From: Tillandsia leiboldiana
Taxonomy: Eukaryota > Streptophyta > Magnoliopsida > Poales > Bromeliaceae
NCBI GenBank assembly: GCA_029204045.2
Contig: CM055077.1
Span: 16,134,584-16,198,583, forward strand
Direction: 5' to 3'
Length of the DNA: 64,000 nucleotides
Every line of letters begins with the position of its first letter. Positions within the stretch are counted from its first letter, which is position 1. The notes beneath the pieces were generated by a model, which did not search any database, was not told the DNA's origin, and worked only from the letters and a program-made list of their open reading frames with translations. The position numbers and the translations under genes were made by a program. Positions 41,663 through 52,679 of this stretch are shown piece by piece.

Positions 41663-44600
41663 TGTCACGCCCCGGGGTCGAAACTGCGACCCGGGCTCAC
41701 CAACAGATCCGCCGCCTATGCAAAACCCCGCACAGGCGAAGCGTCTAACCTGCAAGAAAAGGTACTACAGCTAACAGATATCAGAGCTATAAATAAAAAT
41801 CTGCTGTAGAACTAAAATCAAACACTATACAACTGGAAATAATACAATAATGTCCATCTCCCAAAAATGATAATAATACAATATCCTCAGATACAAAACC
41901 CAGAACTCAACAGGGAGGTATCTCCAATAAATACATCAGTGTACAGGCTCTCAATACATAACATATCCTCACTACATCAGTCTCTCAAAAGAGGAAATAA
42001 AATAACTAATCTACTGAATATCTCCTCTGAAGGGGTACCGCTACTCTCCAATGACGGGTAGGGATCTAGCTCGCGACTCCCTCGCCTCGATCAACAACCG
42101 TAGAATCAGCAACACCCGCTAAGACTCTACAAAACAAAGAAGAGAAAAGAAAGGGAGGGGGAAAACCCCCAGCGGGTGTGAGAACTACACCAAAAAGGGA
42201 GTTCTCTGTGGGTACCACCGCCAGGCCCGACGATTTGCCCACTAAGTCCACTAGAGGCATAAGATAACCAATGCAGTAAAAACTGAACAAGAAAGCTGGA
42301 GACCCTCAACAGCTACCATGCCTCTATCTAAATGCTCAAAAGGGGAGAACCAAAGAATGGTATGCAACCACTAGCACATGAAGTGCACAATCGACCCAAT
42401 CGAGCTGACTGCCACATCTGGTCCAGTCAAACCTGCGCCCACCTACAACCACCTCCCACTGCTGGGCAGGAATTACGTAGGGTGTCCAAACGGACTAATT
42501 CGCTATCGAGTAGTGGCTCATGTAGGCTATAGTTGAAATCCACGCTCTCTCTCAGAACGGATAGACTCAAGATGCTCAACCTCTCACACAATGGTCAAAG
42601 TACTTACAACAAGACGGGACCACCGTCAAACCAAACGGCTCCCAACAACACTAGCACTAGTCTAAACACAGCTACTAGACTCCACTCAGCCCCCTGACAC
42701 GAGTGCAACAATAAAGTAACTGCCTGTAATAAACCCAATCTAGCGGCACCAGTAAAACTGGTACTGCCTGCTGTGCCTGACAAATCGGGTGTGCTGGCCG
42801 ACGCATAACACCGATAGGGGATAGGAGTCTCAAGGACTCAGAGTATGTATATCGCACAATCCGGAGAGGCACTCGAGGGGAGCGACCCGCACGAGTGAAG
42901 TGCCTGGGCAATAAGTATAATAGTAGTATAAATCAGCAGGACTGGATCATGACTCTAATCAAAATGTGAAAGCGCAACCACTAAAGAAAACCCCCGGTCC
43001 TTAATCAGATGCATAAACAAATATCCGATCAACCGCCCAATATCCGCGGTTGCCGCAATGCCCCACAAACCATAATCTAAAACCGACCTCCGGTCGACCG
43101 CCCAAAGTCCGCGGTCACCGCAAAACCCTGCCAGCCTCAATCCAGCACAACCCATCCCTGACACCAATGTCCCGGCTACACTACCCCAAACCCCTGCTCG
43201 CACCCCAGCAACACAGACTGCCTGAGTAACAAAGAAGGAGAAAGGAATAACATGGTTTCTCCTAAGTCAAGTTCCAAAAAGTAGTGTAGCAGTAAAAGAT
43301 GGCCTAACTAGATGTCCATACAAGCATGCAAATGTCCTCAAGGAAATGAAAGGGAGTAAAGCATATAATAGATCCACTAGGAATAAACAACATGTCAGAA
43401 TCCCTAATGAACTACACCTGTCCACAATCCAGGGTCCATCAAAAGAATGATCGGAATAATACCCGCACATAGATATAGCCTCCTACTCCATCGAGTAATC
43501 ATAGCATAAAAGACTATGTGCAACAAGGCATGCTAAAAGGTCACTACTGTGGTATATCAATCTGCATGATCTAGGCCATTCCTCAAGCTTCCATCTCGAT
43601 GCTAAATATTGTACAATTAAACAAGCATGCTAACAATCACATAGGGTAAATCCCTTAGGTAAGCATTTACTATTCATCATCATGAATATCTAAATCTTGC
43701 AATTCCCTTATACAATCATCCTTCCTAGCTTACCTCACAATAACATACAATTATTGTACCCTAAACATGCATGCATTCTAATATAAGAATTAGAGAACCG
43801 TCCACCGGTTCTGGAGATGAAGCAACCCACCTGAAACGCTTTCCGCAGGCAAAGCCAAAGTTGGTGAAGAGAGTGGCCACTTGCAAACAAAATTCGCTGA
43901 ACCCGTATCCTCGGTACATGTCGCACAAGCCTCGGCTCCAAACAGCAACACCCCAACAATGCAACATCACAACAAACAACATCACAACACAAACTATACC
44001 CCAACATACACCAACAGCATTGCTGTTTTTCCCAAACAGCACAAGGAAGGGCATTCTCACCTCCAAGCAGTGCTCCAAAATTCTAGAAAATTCTGGGTTG
44101 CGATCCTCGTGACGAGTAGCCCCAAAACGAGTATTTATACGCCCCGTTCCGACACCTGTAGGCCAAGATACAATTTAAACAAGGTGGTGTGTCGACAATC
44201 CACAATACTGCGAAAACTGCGGGATACAACCCCAAAGACTCTTAAATCTCACCTTCGAAGAGTCCTCAGGAAAATCCAATAAAATTACGAGCGCGTTCCT
44301 CTCGAAGAGTAGATGTCAATCGAGTCCTTAACGCCTCATTCCGATGCTCGTAGGTCGAGATAGAAAATCGACAAGCCTCCGCTGTCAAAAATCTCACAGT
44401 AGAAAAAGGGGTCACCAAAAACCTCGGGAACTGTGCCAAAAACTCGAAAGGATGAGAAGTAATCAACATGGAAAACGAAGCCATACCTCCCGTGAACGCG
44501 CTGCCGCAAAAATCGGCTCAAAATTCCATCCGGGTGATCCGGTGTGTCTCGCGGACTGAAGAGCGACGGTAAAAGCCAAAAATCCAAGGAGCGTCGATGT

Positions 44601-45635
44601 GCGCCGCATCGCAGATAACGTCGATGGCACGTTCTCCAAAAAATGCCCAAGATCCGTCGGAGTGTAGACGACACGGTGTAGAAGGCCTCTGCGAAACGGG
44701 GAGCTCCAGAAAAACTCCAAAACCCGCACCAAAGGGCACTGAATGCCTATTTATAGGCTGAAGAAAAAGGGGAAAAACCCACTTCCTGGTGCATCTTACG
44801 GGCGCCCGGAATTTCCGGGCGCAAACAGTGCCGCCAAGATCCACCGTCCATCGCGCGCCCGAATGAACCAGGTCGCGCCACGTCAGCCCCGAAAAGGCAA
44901 CAGCCAGCTCCGCCACCACCCTTGCGCCACGTGGCCCGCGCGGAAGCAGACACGTGGCGCTCCCACGCGCGGGAACCGCGCGTCAACGCGCCAGCCGCGC
45001 GCCCACGTGCGCCTCCTGCGCGCCGCCTGCCACCTCGACCGGCACGTAGCCCGAGGCGCCCCCCGCCTGCTCCGTTGACGAGTCCACTGCACCAACCAAT
45101 CCTACGCGGCCACGTTCCCAAGGCAAACCAATAGGAAGGCGACACGTGGCACGCCGCCCCCGTGCACCGCGCGCCTGCCCGCGCCCACTCCGGCGCATGC
45201 CCGCGCCCGCTCCGCCGCTGCCCCCCGCCGCCGCCGCTGCCCGCCGGCCGCCGGAATAGTGCCAAGTGCCTCGAAATCCGTGCGCGTCATCCGGGCTCCG
45301 AAAAATACAAGTGAATAGGCCATTTTCATCGTTTTCGCGCGCTGAATCTAAATCCGCTGTCCGTTTTGCCAAATTCCAATTCTAAAAATTGCCGAAAGCA
45401 TACGGAAAGGTGTTCTTAACCCAGATTTCGTGCTGAGTCCAGTTTTGATATCTGTTTCGCGCGAAACCACTTCTAAACATCCGACAGGGTCAATCAACTA
45501 CCCAAGCAATCCATTTAACACCCGGAGTCCATCACTTATGTCCAATTGGTGCACCAACACCGCCGACACGCCACATAGGCCTCCAGAAGATGCTGGTCAC
45601 ACTGTAGAAGCCCTGCCGAGATCCGGGTCACCACA
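41663..45635 (-). mobile_element. Inner solo family A LTR (copy A6, 3,973 bp), target duplication cacag
   Basis: The LTR begins TGTCACGCCCCGGGG and ends GGGTCACCACA. It is flanked by cacag at 41658-41662 and 45636-45640. It is the closest relative of A2 (17106-21010) in this window. It has a TATA at 44746, a GGGCGCCC palindrome at 44800 with its partner at 44817, CACGTG at 44928, 44951, 45004 and 45143, a donor-like box at 44484 and a CAGGTGGGT box at 43825. Frames in the GC-rich U3 are not genes. Confidence 0.95.
44746..44757 (-). promoter_or_regulatory. LTR TATA box (A6)
   Basis: The plus strand reads CCTATTTATAGG. It is an intact counterpart of the mutated site at 20154 in A2. Confidence 0.78.
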
Positions 45636-46154
45636 CACAGCCTCTAGCAAGGACCCTCTATGCATAGGTCAACATCCCAGTCAACGCCACCATGCTCACT
45701 GCATACACAGCCCACGCTCTTTCGTGGCTCCGTAGAGTGCGCCGGGCAGCCACGCATGCTTCTCCACGACACGCGCAACACTCTGCTGCTCTGCTCAACA
45801 CAGGGAAGAAGAAAAAGATGAAAAAATCCATTCTCAGCTCAAAATCCAAACCTCAGTCCAAAACTCCAAAAATCCACGAAAAATCCGAAATCTCGGAACA
45901 GCACAGTACTCACCTCTACTGTTGCTTCTCGCGCGCGCAGGCTCCAATCCGAGCTTTCCTCAACAGGACAAGCCCTCCCTCTCATGCTCACGATCGGTAT
46001 CCGAAGCTTCGGCGCGAAGAACAATTCCACGCTCACAGCCCACTCCCTCTTTTTCTCAGTCACAATCTCCTTCTTTCTCTCTTTCTTTCCCTCGTTCTTT
46101 TCTCTTTTTCTTTCCTCCCCTGGTTCCAGCTGAGAAGAGAGGAGGGAGAGGGTT

Positions 46155-46166
46155 ATCTTATAAAGG
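46155..46166 (-). promoter_or_regulatory. Candidate TATA box of the outer LTR
   Basis: The minus strand reads CTTTATAAGAT, about 110 bp downstream of the GTACCGGTAC array on the transcribed strand. Confidence 0.5.
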
Positions 46167-46274
46167 GTAGAGAGGAGTTAATGCTGTGCAGAGGGTGGTT
46201 GGGATGCGAAGTTACCCTTTTGCCCTCTCTCAAAACAGGAATTTACCTCACTGCCCCCAAATTCTGGAGGCTGA

Positions 46275-46437
46275 GTACCGGTACTCGAGTTCCCCGTACC
46301 GGTACCCAAGCACAAATTTCCAATCCGAAGGCCAACTCTGCTCAGCCCATCAAAGAGTACCGGTACCCTCCTAGGCGTTCCGGTACCTAAGCCAAATGGG
46401 AACTGGAGTACCGGTACACACTGCCCAGTACCGGTAC
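46275..46437. repeat. Array of GTACCGGTAC palindromes in pairs
   Basis: Perfect sites start at 46275, 46296, 46357, 46408 and 46428; 46377 has one mismatch (GTTCCGGTAC). They form three pairs, 21, 20 and 20 bp apart. Confidence 0.92.
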
Positions 46438-46742
46438 CCAGGGACTTAGAAAAATTCCACTGCTTTCCAAACCGAAATCCACTGTCGGTTTTTCTCCAAG
46501 GAAATTCGTTCTGGTACCCCTACTCGCATACAGGTACGCAATGCCCCAAATTGCTGAATCAAGCTGGGGCCTCCAAATTCGACGTCGTCAACTCACTTTT
46601 CAATCCAAAGGCCTCTGCGTCGATCCGAAACGACCCGAACTCAAGTGTAATCATATTCTGAACCTGCTGGGGGCGATTACACCGCACCATGCTATCTTGC
46701 GGAGTCGGTGCACTACACGAAGCCCCGGTACTCTACACATAA

Positions 46743-47483
46743 ACTCTAGGATTAGAGTGGTTCGGTTGAGGTTGGTGCTTATTGATAATTAGCGAGCCTA
46801 GAGCCGTGGACTTGGGGTGAATATGCAAGTTTGAGAAAGCAAAATAACTCTAACCTAAATGATGGTCCTTGAGACATCATGGCTATCCTAGAGTTAATAA
46901 TCTAGGGTAAAAGGCGAAAGAAAAAGGCAAAAGCAAAAAGGAAATGATTATGGCACTTTCGGATTTGGGACTCGTACTTGGGAGTGTGAGAGCGATAGCC
47001 GTCTCCCCGGGCATGGGCCCTTTTAAGCGAGATACTTCCGAATGGTATAACAAGAGCAACTAAACTGCAAGTGGCACCTTTGGATTAAGACTCGTCAATT
47101 GGTAGCATGACTACTAGTGTTGGAACCCATCAGATGAGGTACTTCCAAAGGGCCAAGTAACTAAATTAAAATATAAAGTGGCCGAGGTGGCCGTGTTAGA
47201 TGTGACCCCTTTTATAGCGGCAAGGTGGCCGAGTCATGGCATAGTAGCATACTATATGAGCATGATTAGTAGTGTAGCGATTTTATATCAGCATGCTAGT
47301 TTAGCATTTACAGCTTTCCATATTATATATCATCTGACTACTGTTGCTTCCATTGGACCAAGTGGCGTAGAACATGTTTTCTCGGTGGTTGAACCCACTG
47401 GGAACTATTCGTTGTACTCACACCCTTTGGTGACCATTTTTATAGATCCAGGTATCGACAGCAAGGCACGTGACAGGGGCAAG
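46743..47483 (+). other. Retroelement sequence (LTR-like) split by insertions; no gene
   Basis: This continues 34968-35615 across the outer LTR and is continued at 54341 across the A7 element (gcaag at 47479-47483). The block CCACTGGGAACTA...CTCACACCC at about 47.39-47.43 kb is the reverse complement of the TGAGAACTA/CAGTGGG block in family A LTRs, which suggests a plus-oriented related LTR. The 140-residue frame at 47178-47600 has no recognisable domain and runs into the A7 LTR. Confidence 0.5.
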
Positions 47484-47842
47484 TGTCACGCCCCGGGTGT
47501 AAACCAGAACCCGGGCCCGTCTACAGATCCGCCGTGTACACGGTATTTCCCGCGTACACGAAGCACCGATAACCTGCTCAGATATAAAAGATATATATAA
47601 AGAGCAATAAAAACAGAGCTGAACTAAAAACTAATACATCTCAGACTGAAGCTGAAAATAAAATACAGTACATCTGTAAAAATGATACATCTGTCTCTCC
47701 CAGCTCACCAAAATAAATACAACCTGCTGGCAAAAGCCAGTCCCAAAAGTAAAAGTACAACCGTCTGAGAAAACATGGGTACACCAAAAGTCCAGCTAAC
47801 ACGCTCATCCTGCCTCGAGATCTATCTACTCGACCGTCCTCT
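47484..47842 (-). repeat. Truncated 3' LTR of A7 (359 bp)
   Basis: It matches 49800-50158 base for base in length. The match ends at CGACCGTCCTCT, where plastid sequence begins. Confidence 0.9.
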
Positions 47843-47990
47843 AACGAATGAATCAAAATCTTATTACAAATAAATTCGTCTTATTTTTCATTTTTTGGGG
47901 TGTCAAAACAAAAAAAAAAATGGTATATGTGGTAAAAAATAGGCAATCTATTCCCCTTTTTCAAAAAAAAATGATCTTGGAGATTGTGTA

Positions 47991-48101
47991 ATGCTTACTC
48001 TCAAACTCTTTGTTTACACAGTAGTGATATTCTTTGTTTCCCTTTTTATCTTTGGATTCTTATCTAATGATCCAGGACGCAATCCTGGATGTGAGGAATA
48101 A
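47991..48101 (+). pseudogene. psbI: Plastid-derived psbI (photosystem II reaction-centre protein I), nuclear copy
   Basis: The 36-codon frame is complete from ATG to TAA and encodes one hydrophobic span, as expected for the small PSII core subunit PsbI. The C-terminal codon that is Arg in plastid PsbI proteins (codon 34) is TGT, Cys, here. A C-to-T change at CGT would explain this, the typical result of methylcytosine deamination in nuclear DNA. There is no transit peptide and no nuclear promoter, so a functional product is not expected. Plastid PsbI sits in the thylakoid membrane and helps PSII core assembly; this copy is a relic. Confidence 0.93.
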
Positions 48102-48233
48102 AAAATTTCTAGTTTTTCTTGCTTTTTTCTAAATTAATTCTTAATAATCTTATTTGTTTCATACATTTAACTATGATAAAATCAAGGGATGAGAATATTT
48201 TCGAATTCGAAAATACCAAGTGATCAGAGAAAG

Positions 48234-48321
48234 CGGAAAGAGAGGGATTCGAACCCTCGGTACAAATAATTCATACAACGGATTAGCAATCCTCCGCTTT
48301 AGTCCACTCAGCCATCTCTCC
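48234..48321 (-). tRNA. trnS-GCU: Plastid-derived tRNA-Ser(GCU), nuclear copy
   Basis: The 88-nt minus-strand sequence begins GGAGAGATGGCTGAGTGG. The anticodon stem-loop is GGATTGCTAATCC (anticodon GCT). It has a long variable arm typical of class II Ser tRNAs, a GGTTCGAATCC T-arm, and it ends CTCTTTCCG. The acceptor stem pairs apart from its wobble. It is oriented opposite to psbI, as in chloroplast genomes. Intact structure does not mean expression; it is most likely silent. Confidence 0.92.
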
Positions 48322-48410
48322 TATCAATTAGTATGACGAGGAACGCATTTTTGCTATGCTACTAATAATACTTGTGCTTGCTCTGCTATTCTGCCCAAGC
48401 CTGGCTTAAG

Positions 48411-49190
48411 AATAAAAAATGTACACATTTTTCGCTTATTTTAAACCCCCGGGGTGTGACATACCACTTGTGGGTTATGCGATAATAGATCTAAATAGGA
48501 GAAAAACCACCTAGAGGGGGGTGAATAGGTGTAAACAATAAAATCACGAAATCGTTGCGTAAAAATAAATAAGTACGCAAGATTTTATGTAGAAAACTCC
48601 GTCACGGGAGTAAAAAACCACGGGACCGATAACACGGTGAAATCTACTAAGACTAAACACGTACAAGGTGATATACCGTAACACTACAACTCAACCTTTT
48701 CCATACGCTCCGAGTAGATCTTCTCCGCTCGCTCCACAACGCGCCTTGAATCCACGATTTGCGTCCAACGTCGAATCCACAACGTCCAACCGAATCCACG
48801 GTCTTCACCAATATAGCACGTATCGATCACACAAACGCACCTCGCTCCGAATCCACGAGAGCGGTAGCACCTTGAATCCACAAGGCCACGCGAATCCACG
48901 CGCCGATTTTGGGAAATCGTTGTTTGTTTATTGGTGATGATAATCAAATACTTAGATCGTATAGATAGATAAGGAAAACACCATCTGAGTATTCTTCGAT
49001 TTGATTCTTCAAATGAAATAAAGGGTTTTGGAACTCTAGAATCAAATCGATCAATAGAAAAAGAAAACCTAAAATCAACGGTGTTTTACCTTTTCTTCTC
49101 TATACGTGGATTACCTGTGGGGGAAAGAAATCCTAGCTTAGAAGATTGGGAGGATTGATCTCTTGGAAGGCAAGACATTGGGAGGAAGCA
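48411..49190. repeat. 780-bp copy of the 31743-35094 region without its solo LTR
   Basis: The segment is collinear with 31743-32395 (653 bp) plus 34968-35094 (127 bp), which add to exactly 780 bp. I count about eleven mismatches and no net length change. It contains the last 50 bp of a family B LTR, the copia4 LTR part (from 48469) and the following unassigned block. It keeps the unoccupied site of the gaaag insertion. The copy joins plastid DNA on the left and A7 leader on the right. Confidence 0.93.
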
Positions 49191-49799
49191 CTAAATGTTG
49201 TCCCACAGCTTATCCATTGTCCACTATCCACCCTGCCTCGGTGCCCTAGAACTAAATGTTGGCACAGAGGGGGTTACTCGCTGCTCCGACAACTGTGTCA
49301 CTGCTCCGACAACTATGTCACTGCGCTGCTCCGACAACTGTGTCACTGCTCCGACAACTGTGTCACTCCACCGCTGATCTGCCCCCAACACTGCTACCCT
49401 TCGGGTCCGGAGCTCTCAGACTCCAAATCTAGGTATCCAGCCCGAAACAACCGGCTCAGACCCAACAGCTGCACCAAGGTGCACACGGTAGCATCGGGGA
49501 GACACCTCTCGCCACGACAAAGCCGCAAATTAGCACACCCCAATCACTCGACCCAATCTAGCGAAAGTCAAGGACATCACCCTATTTTTGTAACTTTATG
49601 TTGTCTGCAGCCAACATAACTGTCCCACAAAAATAGGATATGTCGGTCCCTCTTCACTCACAGGAAGAGTCAAATAAATAAATCACCGACTTTCACAAAA
49701 TGTCGCGTCTCTCACGCCCTAACATCCTAGGGTCCGCCAAAAGCCTACGGTTTCCTAAGTCCCAACTGACCTATCCCTAAGCTCTGATACCACCTAATC
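49191..49799 (-). other. Leader of A7 with PBS at 49781-49792
   Basis: The sequence is similar to 16.4-17.1 kb. It contains four copies of a 20-bp unit (CTGCTCCGACAACTGTGTCA) between 49281 and 49366, where A2 has one clear copy. The PBS reads TGGTATCAGAGC on the minus strand, 7 nt from the LTR. No gag frame is visible. Confidence 0.7.
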
Positions 49800-50478
49800 T
49801 GTCACGCCCCGGGTGTAAACCAGAACCCGGGCCCGTCTACAGATCCGCCGTGTACACGGTATTTTCCGCGTACACGAAGCGCCGATAACCTGCTCAGATA
49901 TAAAAGATATATATAAAGAGCAATAAAAAAAGAGCTGAACTAAAAACTAATACATTTCAGACTGGAGCTGGAAATAAAATACAGTACATCTGTAAAAATG
50001 ATACATCTGTCTCTCCCAGCTTACCAAAATAAATACAACCTGCTGGCAAAAGCCAGTCCCAAAAGTAAAAGTACAACCGTCTGAGGAAACATGGGTACAC
50101 CAACAGTCCAGCTAACACGCTCATCCTGCCTCGAGATCTATCTACTCGACCGTCCTCTCTCCTCGACCCGCCGCTGAAAGCCCAACAGCACCCGCAGAAG
50201 ACACTGCAAAACAAGGGAAAAGAAAACGAGGAAAGAAGAATGGGGGTGAGAACTACTAGTAAACCAGTAGCCTCCCCTAGATGGTAAATCCTCAAACTCT
50301 GACACACCCACTAGGTCTACCAGAGGCAAAAAGGAAAGAAGTGTGGTAAGCAATAAAACTACAGAAGAAAGGAAACTACCACTACTATGCCTCTAAAATG
50401 CTGTTCTAAACTGGAATAACCGTATGCAACAGTAACCAACCGTCCCAGATGAACCCAATCTGTACCGCCCTCATCATC

Positions 50479-50790
50479 GGGCAAGTAAGCCGCGCCGATG
50501 TGATAGCAAAACTCAATGCCTGTCCGGCACCTAGCTGGTGCCCCGCGCGCTCCGGAGTGGCACTCGAGGGGCAAGTAAGCCGCGCCGATGTGATAGCAAA
50601 ACTCCTGCTGCCGCCCTCATCATCGGGCAAGTAAGCCGCGCCGATGTGATAGCAAAACTCAATGCCTGTCCGGCACCTAGCTGGTGCCCCGCGCGCTCAG
50701 GAGTGGCACTTGAGGGGAGCGACCCACACGAGGAAAGCATCACCGGGCATATAAAGCCGCGCCGGTGTGATAATAGAACTCAAACACTGT
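50479..50790. repeat. Complex tandem repeat in LTR A7
   Basis: GGGCAAGTAAGCCGCGCCGA recurs three times (about 50479, 50570 and 50625), with a diverged fourth near 50745. The units alternate with a segment containing CCTAGCTGGTGCCCCGCGCG. Unit lengths of about 55, 90 and 120 bp show unequal expansion. Confidence 0.82.
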
Positions 50791-50887
50791 CACAAGTATC
50801 ATAAAAGCAGGACTGGATCACGACTATACTCAAGTGGAACAAAACCCTCCACTAAAGAACCCCGATCCCCAATCTGATGCATAAGTA

Positions 50888-51150
50888 ACCATCTGGTCGA
50901 CCGTCCAATATTCGCGGTCGCCGCGATACCCACTGTCAACAATCAAGCTTAACAACCGACAACCGGTCAACCGCCCAATATCCGCGGTCACCGTAATAAC
51001 CCACAATCACAATCATGTCCCACATCCGACATCCGGTCAACCGCCTACTATCCGCGGTAGCTGCAATAACCCCCAATCCAAAAATCGGGTGAAATAATCT
51101 GTATCCGGTCAACCGCCTACTATCCGCGGTAGCCGCAATACCCAACATCC
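50888..51150. repeat. CCGGTCAACCGCC minisatellite in LTR A7, four units
   Basis: This is the same unit as at 820-1095. Two units have the variant CCTACTATCCGCGGTAG. Confidence 0.8.
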
Positions 51151-52663
51151 CATAATCAAATACCACCTGTCCCCGACCCCAAGGTCCCGGCTACACTACC
51201 CCGTACCCCTGCTCAAACCCGAGCAACAATAACCACCAGACCAAAGAATAAGGAGAACAGAAGCAAACAAGGTTTCTCCTAAGTCAAGTTCCAGCGTGAA
51301 AGTGTAGCGATAAAAGATGGCCTATCTAGATGTCCATACAAGCATGCAAGTGTTCTCAAGGAAAAAAATAAATTAAGTCATTGATCATTAACAGTATCCA
51401 CCTATGCATGTCACCTATCATCAAGTAATACCACTAACAGGATAAATCATCTTGTCCCAATATAATAAACAATTCCACATGCAAGGTTAAGTGCTAACAC
51501 ATAAATCTATATACCGACACGAACATGCAAATATTCCACCATCAAGGTAAATTACATGGCCTTAATATTATAATCAGATCCACATGCAAGGTTTAGTGCT
51601 AACATAGCAATCCATAATTCCACACAATCATGCATAAGTTCCAATTACAATTATGTTTCCCACATAGTGACTCTCTAGTAACATTTCCAACAAGATGTGT
51701 CTCACATGATAAACTCATAAGAGTAGCAATTATCGTTCATAGATGTCCCAAAAGGATCTCTCTAATACTCCTAGTGGGTAAGCCAGAAAAGAGGGATATA
51801 GCAACCACCCACCTGGAAATGCGCAATCCACAGTTGTAAAAGCCTCCTCGCTGTCCAATAACCGTAGTCCACGCAAAACACCCAAACTGTAACAATAGCC
51901 AAACGGCGAACAATCAATCCCAATAACATACAACATGCCGCTGTCCACACAACCAGCCCTGAAGATGGCTAAATCTCACCTGCAAGATGAACTCGGAAAA
52001 ATCCAGAAAAATAACCGCTGCGTTCGTCGCGTCGAGCCTATCGAAACGAGTACTTGCACGTCTAAAACCAACACCTGTAGGTCAAGATACAAAATCGGCA
52101 AGGTGACTACCTCCAAAACTCCCAAGTACAAAATCTGTAACACTTTATCCAGAAAAAGTGGAATTTTCACCTTCGTGCCTACCTCCAAAAATTCCAGAAA
52201 AATCACGGTGATGTTCCTTGCGTCGCGTAGAAACGAATCGAGTACTTGCACACCTTATTCCGTCGCTCGAGCGCGGAGAAAACCCATAAAAACTCCAATG
52301 CTGTCCAAAACTCCGCCCCAGAAAACATGGTCACAAAATGGTCCGAAAAGCCCAAGAAAACCTCGGAAAGTGAAGAAATAGCAAGCACGGGAAACGTAGC
52401 CCTACCTGTCGTGAAGACGATGGCGCAAGAATCGCCGGAAAATACAGCCGGAGTAGCCCGGGGGAGTCCACGCAACGAAATGCAACGGAGAAGAACACCA
52501 ATGCAAGAACGTCTCGCTGCGCCGTAAAATCGAAAACCTCAAAGTGCGTGCCACCAAAAATCCTAGAACTCATCCACAAGGTGTAGATCAAAGAGGGGAA
52601 CAACTTCTATGTAGAAGTCTCTCAGAGAAAAGGCTCAAAAAAACCAGAAACGGAGCCATTCTA

Positions 52664-52679
52664 GGCCTATTTATTGGCC
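52664..52679 (-). promoter_or_regulatory. TATA region, first promoter copy of LTR A7
   Basis: The plus strand reads CCTATTTATTGG, giving AATAAATAGG on minus, one base off the family consensus. Paired GGGCGCCC at 52722 and 52739 lie 55-75 bp upstream. Confidence 0.65.

Larger units (their letters stand above)
35616..46737 (-). mobile_element. Outer LTR, about 2.9 kb of its own sequence, interrupted by two solo LTRs; target duplication cataa
   Basis: The LTR starts TGTCACACCCCGGG and ends GTACTCTACA. It is flanked by cataa at 35611-35615 and 46738-46742. Its own sequence is 35616-36111, 40355-41662 and 45641-46737 (about 2,901 bp); the rest is the two inner solo LTRs. It has the CCAACCCACCTGG box at about 41.50 kb, a candidate TATA at 46155-46166 and a U3 array of GTACCGGTAC palindromes at 46275-46437. 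No internal region or second LTR is present, so it is itself a solo LTR. A pyrimidine-rich stretch at 46.06-46.12 kb is non-coding. Confidence 0.88.
47843..48410. other. Nuclear insertion of plastid DNA (psbI - trnS-GCU region)
   Basis: The 568-bp block contains psbI (plus) and trnS-GCU (minus) in the head-to-head order and spacing found in land-plant chloroplast genomes. AT-rich intergenic sequence lies on both sides. It is bounded by the broken A7 LTR on the left and a copy of retroelement DNA on the right, so it is nuclear and not a piece of the chloroplast chromosome. The exact edges are inferred from where neighbouring homologies stop. Confidence 0.9.

Noticed and set aside
47178..47600. 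140-residue frame in plus orientation
   Set aside because: It crosses the boundary into the A7 LTR at 47484 and has no domain.
48234..48321. Functional nuclear tRNA-Ser gene
   Set aside because: Sequence, orientation and the neighbouring psbI show it is of plastid origin. No support for nuclear expression is visible.
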